Shown here: one piece after another, positions 1 through 7,446 of the stretch | How the letters are laid out: every line of letters begins with the position of its first letter | Position numbering within the stretch: the first letter of the stretch is position 1 | Virus record (IMG/VR): IMGVR_UViG_3300045933_000064 | Location: 1 to 26,441 of that record | Direction: 5' to 3' (one strand) | Length of the DNA: 26,441 nucleotides | Source of the DNA: a virus | Position numbers and translations under genes: made by a program | The notes under the pieces: generated by a model | The model's input: only the letters and a program-made list of their open reading frames with translations | Database searches by the model: none | Told to the model about the DNA's origin: nothing

Positions 1-1
1 A

Positions 2-304
2 TCAGCGGCATTTCCCTATGTCACCATCGGGCCGGTCGACAGCGTCGACGACACGGCCGACTGCATCGCCGGCCTGCTGGTGGCGCAGCAGATCGATTGC
101 TGGTCGCGCGGCGTCGGATATCCGGAAGTCAAGAAGATGGTTGATGCCGTGCGGGCAGCACTCCACGACCGCGAGGCCGAGATGCCTCTGGCTACCAACG
201 GCATGGCCTATTTCGAGCACCGCAATTCCCGCATTACCCGCGACCCGGACGGCCTGACGAGTCACGGCATTCTTTCGTTCGAAGCGGCGATAGAGAGGCG
301 CTAG
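2..304 (+). CDS. DUF3168 family tail completion protein (5' partial)
   Basis: The frame is open from the window edge, so the N-terminus is missing and about 100 residues remain. The protein contains FPYVTIGPV near the start, then WSRGVGYPEVKKMVDAVRAA, then HRNSRITRDPDGLTSHGIL. This order (FPY.T.G, a G(Y/F)PEVK helix, and a DPDGLTSHG C-terminal strand) is the signature of the DUF3168 family, which lies between connector and tail-tube genes in siphoviruses and gene transfer agents and is thought to complete the head-tail junction or tail terminator. The next gene in the same direction is the tail tube, but an opposite-strand HNH gene lies between. The TAG stop is part of a CTAG palindrome that also supplies the stop codon of that HNH gene. 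Confidence 0.85.
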   Translation, partial: SAAFPYVTIGPVDSVDDTADCIAGLLVAQQIDCWSRGVGYPEVKKMVDAVRAALHDREAEMPLATNGMAYFEHRNSRITRDPDGLTSHGILSFEAAIERR

Positions 305-996
305 AGCAGATGAGTACGCTTCGCCGACTTCCGAACGTTCGCCAGCTTCCAAAGCGGCCGCAGGTTGGTCAGCGCCCAGCATGCGCGAAATTCGGCGTCA
401 TCAGGCGAGGAGTAGGTGAAGGCGGACTTTGGCACGATGTGGTCGATCTGCCAGTCTTTCATATTGTCCCAGGTCATACCTGGCAGAAATTGCCGGCCAA
501 TGTGCATACGCAGGTCGGCCGCACCATAGCCTGCAAAACGTTCGACGGCTTTGCCGGTGCCGCGCTTGGTCGACATGCGGATGAGTGTCATCATTGCATT
601 ATCCAATCGGCCGCGAGGCAATGCCTGTCGTTTTGCGCTTCGCAATCGTCCATAGGCAACCTTCCACGCGATGCGGGTCGGCCTTTTGTTACGCCGCTCT
701 TCCCGCGCCTTCACGGTTTCAGGATTGCGCTTAACCCAGGCTTTGATCGTCTCTTTTCGACGCTCGCTCGCACAAGCTTCACAATAGAAATGTTTGGATC
801 GGCTGCGTCGCGCGGTCGGTTTACCACAGCGTTCGCATGCGATCTGGTCACCGAGCTTTGGCAGGCCGCGCTCGGCGCGCTTGCGATGGTGTTCCTGCAA
901 TTCAAACGCGCGACGGCATTCTGCGCTGCAGTATTTCGACGGACCATGCCGCCGTTTCTCGAACTCTTTCCCGCAAATAACGCAACGCACCAGCAT
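301..996 (-). CDS. HNH endonuclease inserted antisense in the tail operon
   Basis: This 231-residue protein has two N-terminal zinc-ribbon-like cysteine clusters (C5-x2-C8 with C23/C27, and C54-x2-C57 with C72/C75), a basic central part, and a C-terminal HNH fold. In the fold, D185-H186 of WQIDHIVPKSAF is followed by ALTNLRPLW (N211) and N220, so the third metal ligand is Asn (an HNN variant). Such proteins are free-standing homing or nicking nucleases that cut DNA and spread into phage genomes. The gene runs against the tail operon and fills the whole gap between the DUF3168 gene and the tail tube. Its stop overlaps the DUF3168 stop at CTAG. By eye the segment is somewhat richer in A+T than the flanking tail genes. 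The nuclease call is firm; homing activity is inference. Confidence 0.88.
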   Translation of the reverse strand: MLVRCVICGKEFEKRRHGPSKYCSAECRRAFELQEHHRKRAERGLPKLGDQIACERCGKPTARRSRSKHFYCEACASERRKETIKAWVKRNPETVKAREERRNKRPTRIAWKVAYGRLRSAKRQALPRGRLDNAMMTLIRMSTKRGTGKAVERFAGYGAADLRMHIGRQFLPGMTWDNMKDWQIDHIVPKSAFTYSSPDDAEFRACWALTNLRPLWKLANVRKSAKRTHLL

Positions 997-1015
997 GGTG
1001 CAATTCTAGCAAAAT

Positions 1016-1021
1016 AGGAGG
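1016..1021 (+). promoter_or_regulatory. Ribosome binding site for a TTG start
   Basis: AGGAGG lies 5 bases before TTG at 1027. It decides the start of the tail tube gene, because the first ATG in that frame (1057) would remove the conserved N-terminal strand. Confidence 0.7.
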
Positions 1022-1026
1022 CTACC

Positions 1027-1473
1027 TTGCAACCATCAACCGCAAAATTCGGCAACATGCTGATCGAAATTGGCGACGATGCCGTGCCGCCGGTTTATGC
1101 CGCGCCGTGCGGCTTCACCAGCAAAGGCATCACCCTGTCCAAGAACCTGTCGGAGGTGAATATCCCCGACTGCGACAATCCCGACGACCCGATCTGGGTC
1201 GGCCGCGATGTCACCAGCCAGTCGGCGACGATCACCGGCGAAGGCGTGGCAGCCGGCGAGTCTCTCCCGGACTGGAACGACGCATTCATGTCGACCGATC
1301 CGGTGCCGATGCGGGTGACGGTCGAATATGACGGCGTCGGCACCAAGGTTTACGAGGGCAAGTTCCACGTCGACTCGGAGGCGATCACGGTGGAGGCCGG
1401 CGGCCGCGTCAACCTGGCGATCAACGCGACTTCGGACGGCGCCATCACCTCGACCTGGACGGCGAGCCCATGA
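1027..1473 (+). CDS. Phage major tail (tube) protein
   Basis: This 148-residue protein is rich in beta strands and threonine/serine. It resembles tail tube subunits of siphoviruses and gene transfer agents: a GFTSKGITLSKNLSEVNIPDC segment near residues 29-49, then VGRDVTSQSATITGEGV and a C-terminal beta sandwich ending in INATSDGAITSTW. Tube subunits stack as hexameric rings around the tape measure. I chose the TTG start at 1027 because of the AGGAGG 5 bases upstream. The end overlaps the next gene in ATGA, indicating translational coupling. Position before the tail assembly chaperone is the usual one. The family is assigned from pattern and context, without a database search. Confidence 0.82.
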   Translation: MQPSTAKFGNMLIEIGDDAVPPVYAAPCGFTSKGITLSKNLSEVNIPDCDNPDDPIWVGRDVTSQSATITGEGVAAGESLPDWNDAFMSTDPVPMRVTVEYDGVGTKVYEGKFHVDSEAITVEAGGRVNLAINATSDGAITSTWTASP

Positions 1474-1892
1474 GCCGATCGGCACAGCTCGCTGCCGAAT
1501 TCGGCGGCGAGGAACGGCTGTTCCGGCTCGCCTGGGGCGAGCTGATCGAGCTGCAGGAAAAGCGTGATGCCGGGCCGGCGGTCGTGCTGGCGAGGCTGTC
1601 GCTCGGCCAGTGGCATCTGCAGGACGTCACCGAGACGATCCGGCTTGGCCTGATCGGCGGCGGCATGGAACCGGCGGCCGCGGCCAGGCTGGTGCGCCAG
1701 CACGTCGAGCAGAAACCATGGGATCTCGGTGGCGAGAACGGGCTGGTCGTGCTCGCGGTCAAGATACTGGCGGCGGCGACACACGGCGTCGAGGATGAAC
1801 CGTTGGGAAAATCAAAGCCGGATCGGAGCGAGTCGACGATCTCCCCAACGGCAAAATCCGATTCGGTCCCGTCCTCGGCACTGCTGTCCTGA
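1470..1892 (+). CDS. Tail assembly chaperone (gene-transfer-agent gp11-like), upstream frame
   Basis: The 140-residue product begins with a helical domain (FGGEERLFRLAWGELIELQE, then LSLGQWHLQDVTETIRLGLIGGGM) typical of the GTA/TAC_11 family of tail chaperones, which bind the tape measure while the tube is assembled. It overlaps the tail tube gene in ATGA. After residue 114 the zero-frame tail (SKPDRSESTIS...) is low-complexity and lacks family character, whereas the -1 frame continues as a sensible protein into the ORF at 1892. A GGGAAAA slippery heptamer lies at exactly that point (1805-1811). The gene therefore very likely makes a short form of 140 residues and a frameshifted long form of about 220 residues, like lambda G and G-T. 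Confidence 0.85.
   Translation: MSRSAQLAAEFGGEERLFRLAWGELIELQEKRDAGPAVVLARLSLGQWHLQDVTETIRLGLIGGGMEPAAAARLVRQHVEQKPWDLGGENGLVVLAVKILAAATHGVEDEPLGKSKPDRSESTISPTAKSDSVPSSALLS
1805..1811 (+). other. Programmed -1 ribosomal frameshift site (G GGA AAA)
   Basis: The heptamer is in register with the zero-frame codons (TTG GGA AAA), which is the X_XXY_YYZ form required for tandem -1 slippage. After the slip the reading continues from 1811 with no stop through 1892, in frame with the downstream ORF, and ends at 2131. The linking peptide reads FGPVLGTAVLMGISPAEAKR, which looks like real protein. Confidence 0.8.
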
Positions 1893-2131
1893 TGGGCATT
1901 TCGCCGGCAGAGGCGAAACGCATGTCGATGTGGGAGTTGGCGGCGGTTACCGAACGCTGGATCGAGGCGCACGACACCGAAAGCCACCGCGGCAACCGGC
2001 TGAACGAAGAGGACAAGGACGAACTCTGGAAGTGGATGCAGACCAAGAATCGGCCGCTGACGCTGAAAGAGGCGAGGAAGAAAGCCAATGGTGCAAGGCC
2101 TGGACAAACTGAAACGCCGGCTGGTCGATGA
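1892..2131 (+). CDS. Tail assembly chaperone, downstream (T-like) frame
   Basis: This open frame gives 79 residues if started at ATG 1892 (MGISPAEAKRMSMWELAAVT). The PAEAKRMSMWE motif recalls the second, small tail chaperone of GTA-like and lambdoid phages, which is usually made as a C-terminal extension of the preceding protein. The ATG overlaps the previous stop (TGATG), so independent coupled translation is possible. However, the frame is also open upstream to the slippery site at 1805, so the main product is probably the frameshift fusion covering 1470-1811 and 1811-2131. The 3' end overlaps the next gene by 44 bases in another frame. Confidence 0.75.
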   Translation: MGISPAEAKRMSMWELAAVTERWIEAHDTESHRGNRLNEEDKDELWKWMQTKNRPLTLKEARKKANGARPGQTETPAGR

Positions 2132-2474
2132 GATGCCGAAGCGCGTGCGCGCCGAAATGGAACGCGCCATGCTGGAATCGGCCGAGCTGATCGTGCGCGG
2201 CGCTCAGATGCGGGTGCCGGTCGACGAGGGCGAGGTGCGCGATTCCATCCGCCATCACGGCGTCAAGGAAGGCAAGCGCGGTGGGCTTTATGTCGCGATT
2301 ACCGCCGGCGACAAGTCGACCGAGAACGACGGCTATCAGGTCGCCCGGCTGCTCGAGTTCGGCACGATGAAGATGGCGGCCCAGCCGTACCTCAAGCCCT
2401 CTTACAGAGCAAACCGGAGGAGGGCTCAAAGAAGGATGCGGCAGGCAGCTAAGCAGGCAATTCTGAAGGGCTAG
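2088..2474 (+). CDS. HK97-gp10-like tail completion protein
   Basis: The 128-residue protein begins with a helix (MVQGLDKLKRRL), followed by ERAMLESAELIVRGAQMRVPVDEGEVRDSI, a beta region, and ARLLEFGTMKMAAQPYLKPSY. The VPVDTG-like turn, the LEFGT strand and the P(F/Y)L(R/K)P motif are hallmarks of the HK97 gp10 family of head-tail or tail completion proteins. These normally precede the DUF3168 and tail-tube genes; here the gene follows the tail chaperone, which is an unusual order. It overlaps the chaperone frame by 44 bases. Its last 26 bases overlap the end of the convergent HNH gene. Confidence 0.85.
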   Translation: MVQGLDKLKRRLVDEMPKRVRAEMERAMLESAELIVRGAQMRVPVDEGEVRDSIRHHGVKEGKRGGLYVAITAGDKSTENDGYQVARLLEFGTMKMAAQPYLKPSYRANRRRAQRRMRQAAKQAILKG

Positions 2475-3216
2475 TCTTATGAACTTTTGGGCGTTGATTG
2501 TGTCTTTGTACTCGGTAGGTCGCCCAGCGGCAATTGTCGGGCTCATATCCGCGATCATTGTCTTTGCGATCTATAGTCAGATCATCACGATATCCGTTGG
2601 CGACCGCCCAATCGCGAAATGGCTCGAAGTCCTCCCACTCAGAGCAAACGCTAATGCCGCGCGCACCGTAATACGGCCACGAGATGGCCTTCGGATTCGT
2701 GCATCGGGTCTTCATGCCAGTCCAGATGCGATAGAGACGTGGCGGCGTTTCGCCGAAAGCGGTCAAGCCATGCGTCGTAGCCTTGCTGCGAAGCTTTTCG
2801 AGTTTCAGGCATCCGCACGATTTCGAAACGCCTTTTCGCAGTCTCACTCCGGTGGCAGTGCAGGAATTTCCGCAGTCGCACTGGCAGTCCCAGAAAACAG
2901 TGCGACTGCCATCCTTGCGCAGGGATCGGCCTACCACAGTAAGCCGGCCGAAACGCTGTCCGGTGGCATCAATCAGGTTGTCTTTTCCGATAGATCTGAT
3001 CGACCGACTGGAGCATCCGCACGATCTAGGTCCAAGCTTTGCGCGCAAAGCGTTTCCGCTGGTGATCTTCTCATTGCCGCAGTCGCAAATACACAACCAA
3101 GCCGGCTCCGGACGTTTGCCGACCGTCCATCCATGCCTTGCGACGACGCGCAAATCACCGAAGCGACGTCCGACAAGATCGTGAGTTCTCGCTTGGTTGC
3201 TAGCAGCTATCGACAT
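2449..3216 (-). CDS. Second antisense HNH-type nuclease with duplicated zinc fingers
   Basis: The 255-residue protein has two copies of a GxRFGxLxVV...W.C.CDCGN...SCGC module, at about residues 16-68 and 86-136. Each carries four or more Cys and probably binds zinc and DNA. These are followed by LYRIWTGMKTRC, YYGARGISVCSEW, LTIDRKDNDRGYEPDNCRWA and QRHNQR. This C-terminal block is the phage HNH-like nuclease domain often found in mobile intergenic genes, with D216, N228 and W231 as likely active-site region residues. The gene opposes the tail operon and separates the HK97-gp10-like gene from the tape measure. The segment is visibly lower in GC than its neighbours, suggesting recent acquisition. 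It is a different family from the HNH gene at 301-996. Confidence 0.82.
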   Translation of the reverse strand: MSIAASNQARTHDLVGRRFGDLRVVARHGWTVGKRPEPAWLCICDCGNEKITSGNALRAKLGPRSCGCSSRSIRSIGKDNLIDATGQRFGRLTVVGRSLRKDGSRTVFWDCQCDCGNSCTATGVRLRKGVSKSCGCLKLEKLRSKATTHGLTAFGETPPRLYRIWTGMKTRCTNPKAISWPYYGARGISVCSEWEDFEPFRDWAVANGYRDDLTIDRKDNDRGYEPDNCRWATYRVQRHNQRPKVHKTSPSELPA

Positions 3217-3253
3217 GCGGAAAACGTATCAGACGGCATGTTCATAGTACAGT

Positions 3254-3259
3254 GGAGAG
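3254..3259 (+). promoter_or_regulatory. Ribosome binding site of the tape measure gene
   Basis: GGAGAG lies 8 bases before ATG 3268, in the short gap that follows the HNH insertion, so translation of the tape measure does not depend on an upstream gene. Confidence 0.6.
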
Positions 3260-3267
3260 CTTAACCG

Positions 3268-5682
3268 ATGGCCGCGGATGACGCAGCAGTCGTCGTAACG
3301 CTCAGGGCGAACCTCAAGGACTATGAGGCGGCGCTGAAATCGGCCGTGCGCTCGACTGAGCGCGCCGCAACCGCTGCCGAGAAGGTGATCTCCAACGTCG
3401 GCAAGGGCGGCGGGGCGTCGAGTGCGGTCGCCGCCAATTTCAACAAGTCGGCCGGCCAGATCGCCAACGACGCGCGCATGCTGCAGTTCCAGTTGAATGA
3501 CATCTTTTCCGGCATCGCGTCCGGCCAGGGCATCCGCGCCGTACAGCAGCAGCTTGGCCAGATCGCGCAGCAGCTCGGCGGCGGCGGATTGGCGCAGGGC
3601 GCTCGCACGCTTGGCTCGGCGATGGTCGCTATGGTCAACCCGATCAACTTGGCGGTGGTCGCGTTTGGCATACTGGCCACGGTGGCAGCCAGCTATTTCT
3701 TCGAGTCGGAGGACAGCGCGAAAAAGACGACCGACGCAATTCGCAAACAGGCCGACGCCGCCAAGAAGCTCGCCGACGCCTGGGGTGACATGATCCCTGG
3801 CCTGCGCCAGATCGCCAGCGAGGCCGAGGCCATCGTCAAGCAGATGGAATTGCTGGAAGCCGCTGGCCTTGTCGTCGACAAGCGCATGACGAAGGTCAAC
3901 GAGCGGTTCGCCGATCTCGCCGACAAGTTCCCGTCCGATGCCAGCTATGCCTTCCGCACCGCGCTGGAAGAAGTCGATACCGCCGCCGACAAGATGTTCA
4001 AGACCATCGAGGACGGTGGCGACGACACGGATGCCTTCAACAAGTTTCAGAGTGAGATGGCAGACATCTTGCTGTCCGAGGGCGTGAAGGCGAACAAGGC
4101 GCTGGAAGCCGCGCTGCTCGATCTGCTCAAGACCTACCAGGATCTCCGCAAGGCGGCCAAGGAATTCCGCGAGGAAGCCGAGACGCAGATCAATCCGCCG
4201 GCTGTCGGTCCCGGTCGCGGCGGCGATCCGATGCCGGCCTATCGGCGCCACGGGGCTGAACTGGATGCAGCACTTGGCAACGCCGCTAACGCCATCGACA
4301 GTTTTGTCGAGCGGGTGATCCAGGCTGAAAGCGGCGGCAGCGCAACGGCCAAGAATCCGCTGTCGAGCGCGACCGGCGCCGGCCAGTTCATTTCCTCGAC
4401 CTGGCTGGAGGTGTTCAAGCGCAACTTTGCCGCCGAGGCGGCAGGGATGTCCGATGCCGCCATCCTGGAGCTGCGTACCGATGTCGAGACGAACCGGCGC
4501 ATGATCCGCGCCTATGCGACGGAGAATGCCCAGCTGCTGCTGCAGGCTGGCCAGGAGGTGAATGAGGCGGCATTGCAGTTGGCGCACTTCCTTGGTGCCG
4601 GCGGCGCGATCAAGGTACTGCAGGCCGCGCCTGGCACGAAGATCGCAAACATTCCGGGCATGTCGGCAGCGATCGCCGCGAACCCGTCGATCCTTGGCGG
4701 CGGCGCGACGCGCGAGGATGTCCTGGCTTACGCCGGGCGGCGTGCCGGGGCATCGACGACACCGAAACTGTCCGAGCAGGAGCGTGCGCTTAAGAACCTG
4801 CAGGAGTGGAACGTCGCGTCGGCCGAGCGTGTCAGGATTGAGAAAGAAGTATCCAACATCAATGCGCAGGTATGGCTGACCGAGTCTGAGCGCACCGCAC
4901 AGGTCGAGGCGCTGCGCATTGCCGAAGAGGAACTGTTTCGGCTACGCCAGGCCGGCGTTCCTGTCACCGCCGAAATGGAGCGGCAGATCCGGGCGACGGC
5001 GCAGGCGACGGCCGAGGCGACACTCAAAAGCCAGCAAGCCGCCGAATTGCAAAAGCAGTTCGTCGAGAACCAGAAAAATGCGGCGGCCGAATTGGCGCAG
5101 ATCAACCAGCAGTTCGCCGGCATCATCGGCGGTGGGCTATCTGGCTTCATCAATGACCTGATCGCCGGCAAGGACGCCGGCGATGCCTTCGCCTCGATGC
5201 TGCAGCGCATCACCTCGCAGCTGGTCGACATGATGGTGCAGCTGTTGATCATCAAGCCGTTGATGACGGCGCTCGGCGGCGGAATCGGCGGCGGCAGCAT
5301 CCTTGGCTTCGAGGGCGGCGGCACGGTCGGGCTTTCCGGCCAGCCAGCAGGCAAGCGGCCAGCGGCGCTTTGGGCCAATGCGCCGCGTTATGCAGCCGGC
5401 GGCATGGTCGGGCTGAAGCCAGGCGAGGTGCCGATCATTGCGCACCGCGGCGAGATCATCGTGCCGAACGCCAGGCGGCTGGCATCCTCGACCGGCGGCG
5501 GCAAGGTCGACAACTCGGTGCATCAGCAGAACAAGATCTCCATCGACATGTCGGGATCCGGCTATGTCGCCGCTAACTCCAAATCCGCCAAGCAAGTCGG
5601 CGAGAACATCCAGAAGCTTATTCAGGCGGAGCTGGTGCGCGAAAGCCGGCCGGGCGGGCTGCTCAGAAAGGTGCCGGGCTGA
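3268..5682 (+). CDS. Tail tape measure protein with lytic transglycosylase domain
   Basis: At 804 residues this is the longest tail gene before the tip module. The N-terminal third is helical and Ala-rich, with a hydrophobic segment near residues 122-148 (NPINLAVVAFGILATVAASY). Around residues 345-440 there is a soluble-lytic-transglycosylase-like domain: Q352-A-E354-SGG with catalytic E354, then SATGAGQFISSTW. Long coiled-coil helices and a Gly-rich C-terminus follow. Tape measures set tail length and pass into the periplasm during DNA entry; the embedded muramidase would open peptidoglycan locally. At roughly 1.5 angstrom per residue the length suggests a tail near 120 nm, an inference. The next gene overlaps at TGATG. 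Confidence 0.93.
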   Translation: MAADDAAVVVTLRANLKDYEAALKSAVRSTERAATAAEKVISNVGKGGGASSAVAANFNKSAGQIANDARMLQFQLNDIFSGIASGQGIRAVQQQLGQIAQQLGGGGLAQGARTLGSAMVAMVNPINLAVVAFGILATVAASYFFESEDSAKKTTDAIRKQADAAKKLADAWGDMIPGLRQIASEAEAIVKQMELLEAAGLVVDKRMTKVNERFADLADKFPSDASYAFRTALEEVDTAADKMFKTIEDGGDDTDAFNKFQSEMADILLSEGVKANKALEAALLDLLKTYQDLRKAAKEFREEAETQINPPAVGPGRGGDPMPAYRRHGAELDAALGNAANAIDSFVERVIQAESGGSATAKNPLSSATGAGQFISSTWLEVFKRNFAAEAAGMSDAAILELRTDVETNRRMIRAYATENAQLLLQAGQEVNEAALQLAHFLGAGGAIKVLQAAPGTKIANIPGMSAAIAANPSILGGGATREDVLAYAGRRAGASTTPKLSEQERALKNLQEWNVASAERVRIEKEVSNINAQVWLTESERTAQVEALRIAEEELFRLRQAGVPVTAEMERQIRATAQATAEATLKSQQAAELQKQFVENQKNAAAELAQINQQFAGIIGGGLSGFINDLIAGKDAGDAFASMLQRITSQLVDMMVQLLIIKPLMTALGGGIGGGSILGFEGGGTVGLSGQPAGKRPAALWANAPRYAAGGMVGLKPGEVPIIAHRGEIIVPNARRLASSTGGGKVDNSVHQQNKISIDMSGSGYVAANSKSAKQVGENIQKLIQAELVRESRPGGLLRKVPG

Positions 5683-6050
5683 TGGCATTCGACGGGACCG
5701 ACAATTGCTGGATGCCTGATGTGCCGCTGGCGCGGGACGACGAGTGGCGGCTCAGGATCGCGCAGTTCGGCGACGGCTACCAGCAGCGCACGCTCGACGG
5801 CATCAATGCGCTGGACCGCAAGTGGTCGCTGACCTGGTCGCTGCGCTCGGCGGCCGACATCAACGCGATGGTGGCCTTCCTCGAGGCGGAGAAGGCTAGT
5901 TCCTTCCCGTACCTGGAGCAGCCGACCGGCATCACCTGGAAAGTGTTCTGCGATGCCTGGCGGGTCGATTGGGAACTGAGGCGCCCGGGCGGCATCTGGC
6001 ACGGCACGCTGTCGGCTGAATTCATCAAGGCAAATGGAGTGTCCGTCTGA
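5682..6050 (+). CDS. Lambda gpM-like minor tail protein
   Basis: This 122-residue protein contains RIAQFGDGYQQRTLDGIN followed by KWSLTWSLRSAADINAMVAF, then FCDAWRVDWE. The FGDGYxQR motif defines the phage minor tail protein family (lambda gpM, PF05939), a component of the tail tip hub added after the tape measure. The start ATG overlaps the tape measure stop and the end overlaps gene L, both as TGATG, so it is part of a tightly coupled tip operon in the canonical lambda order M-L-K-I-J. Confidence 0.88.
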   Translation: MAFDGTDNCWMPDVPLARDDEWRLRIAQFGDGYQQRTLDGINALDRKWSLTWSLRSAADINAMVAFLEAEKASSFPYLEQPTGITWKVFCDAWRVDWELRRPGGIWHGTLSAEFIKANGVSV

Positions 6051-6739
6051 TGGGCGTGGCAAAGGATGTCGGCCAGCTGGCGCCGCTCGAAATCGTCGAG
6101 ATGTTTGTTTATGACGGCTCGCCGATCGGCGACCCGACCGTGCTGCGCTGGCATCCTGGCACCACTGTCGCCGGCCAGCCGATCGTCTGGCAGGGCGTGC
6201 AATACGATCCATTCCCGGTCGAGAGTTCCGGCTTCGAGATGACGGCGGCCGGCCAGCTGCCGCGGCCGATCCTCAGGGCATCCAACATCGGCGGGCATCT
6301 CGGCGCCTTCCTGCGCTCGATCAAGGACGGGCTGGGCGCGAAGGTCACGCGCAAGCGCACGCTCGGCAAATACCTGGACGCGGTGAACTTTCCAGGCGGC
6401 AATCCGAATGCCGATCCCAATACGCACTTCCCCGACGAGACGTTCTACATTTCGCGCAAGGTCAGCGAGAATCCGATCTTCCTCGAGATGGAGCTGGCCG
6501 TGCCGTTCGACGTCGCCGGCATGCAGCTGCCGTGGCGCCAGGTGATCGCTGGCACCTGTCAATGGGTCTATCGCGACGTGGACTGCGGCTATACCGGGCC
6601 GCCGGTGACGAACGACCCGGTTTATCCAGGCGTCGACAAATGCGGCAAGACGCTGACTTCCTGCAAGCGCCGCTTCGGCGAGTGGGGCGTGCTGCCGACA
6701 TCGGCATTCCCGGCTTCGCTGCCGACGAGGATGATATGA
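6050..6739 (+). CDS. Lambda gpL-like minor tail protein, probable iron-sulfur protein
   Basis: The 229-residue protein matches the phage minor tail protein L family (PF05100): an N-terminal ELA/IVEMFVYD strand, WQGVQYDPFPVESSGFEM, RPILRASN, and a C-terminal Cys-rich domain. The four cysteines C170, C179, C198 and C205, in the context GTCQWVYRDVDCGYTG and KCGKTLTSCKRRFG, match the pattern that in lambda gpL is reported to hold a [4Fe-4S] cluster. It sits between M and K, with overlap at both ends (TGATG and ATGA). Role: tail tip hub assembly. Confidence 0.9.
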   Translation: MGVAKDVGQLAPLEIVEMFVYDGSPIGDPTVLRWHPGTTVAGQPIVWQGVQYDPFPVESSGFEMTAAGQLPRPILRASNIGGHLGAFLRSIKDGLGAKVTRKRTLGKYLDAVNFPGGNPNADPNTHFPDETFYISRKVSENPIFLEMELAVPFDVAGMQLPWRQVIAGTCQWVYRDVDCGYTGPPVTNDPVYPGVDKCGKTLTSCKRRFGEWGVLPTSAFPASLPTRMI

Positions 6740-7446
6740 CGTGGCAGCCGACCGATCAGCAACTCGCCGATGCGCTCGCCCATGCCGGCCAGTGCCAGCC
6801 CGCCGAATGCTGCGGGGTGATCGCCGGCGGCCGCTTCCTGCCTGTCACCAACCGCGCGACTGACTTCGATTCCTTCATCTTCGACAGCAGGGAATACATC
6901 GCCATTGCCCGCCAGGATCCGGTCGAGGCGATCGTCCACAGCCATGTGAAAGCGCCGCCGCATGCATCCGAGGCCGATCGCGCCATGTGCGAGAAGCTGG
7001 GGCTGCCGTGGTTGATCGTGTCATGGCCTGGCGGCCAGCATGCCATTCTTTCGCCCACAGGCTGGGCTGCGCCGCTGGTCGGCCGGCAATGGGTATGGGG
7101 AAGCCAGGATTGCTTTTCGCTCGTCAGGGACGCGCTGTGGGCGTATGCGGGCCTATCCATTCCCGACTTCGAGCGTGACTGGAACTGGTGGAAGTCTGAG
7201 GATCTGATCGGCCAGCAGTTCCACACGGTCGGCTTCGCTGCGCTGCCGGCAGGCACGCCGCCCAGGCATTGCGACGTGTTTGGCATGCGCATGCCGGGAT
7301 CGCCTGTCGTCAACCACCTGGCGCTGTTCCTGGCGCCCGACCAGATCCTGCACCAGCTGGTCGGGCAGCTGTCGCGCCGCCAGCTTTATGACGAGACATG
7401 GCAGCGGCTGACCGCGCTGCATCTTCGCCGTGAGGGGATGGCATGA
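6736..7446 (+). CDS. Lambda gpK-like tail tip protein: JAMM plus NlpC/P60 peptidase domains
   Basis: The 236-residue protein has two hydrolase domains. The first carries an exact JAMM metalloprotease signature, E24 with H68-S-H70-x7-S78-x2-D81. The second is NlpC/P60-like with a WGSQDC motif (C126 nucleophile) and a downstream NHLALFL (H194). In lambda-type phages gpK is a tip protein thought to process a tail component and/or cut peptide cross-links in peptidoglycan. I chose ATG 6736 because it overlaps the L stop as ATGA and starts just before the JAMM domain; the frame stays open upstream only as a shadow of gene L. It overlaps the I-J gene by 4 bases. Confidence 0.9.
   Translation: MTWQPTDQQLADALAHAGQCQPAECCGVIAGGRFLPVTNRATDFDSFIFDSREYIAIARQDPVEAIVHSHVKAPPHASEADRAMCEKLGLPWLIVSWPGGQHAILSPTGWAAPLVGRQWVWGSQDCFSLVRDALWAYAGLSIPDFERDWNWWKSEDLIGQQFHTVGFAALPAGTPPRHCDVFGMRMPGSPVVNHLALFLAPDQILHQLVGQLSRRQLYDETWQRLTALHLRREGMA

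Noticed and set aside
3229-4587. Long open frame of 452 codons on the minus strand
   Set aside because: It lies fully antisense to the tape measure gene, has no domain, and is explained by GC-rich third positions in the real gene.
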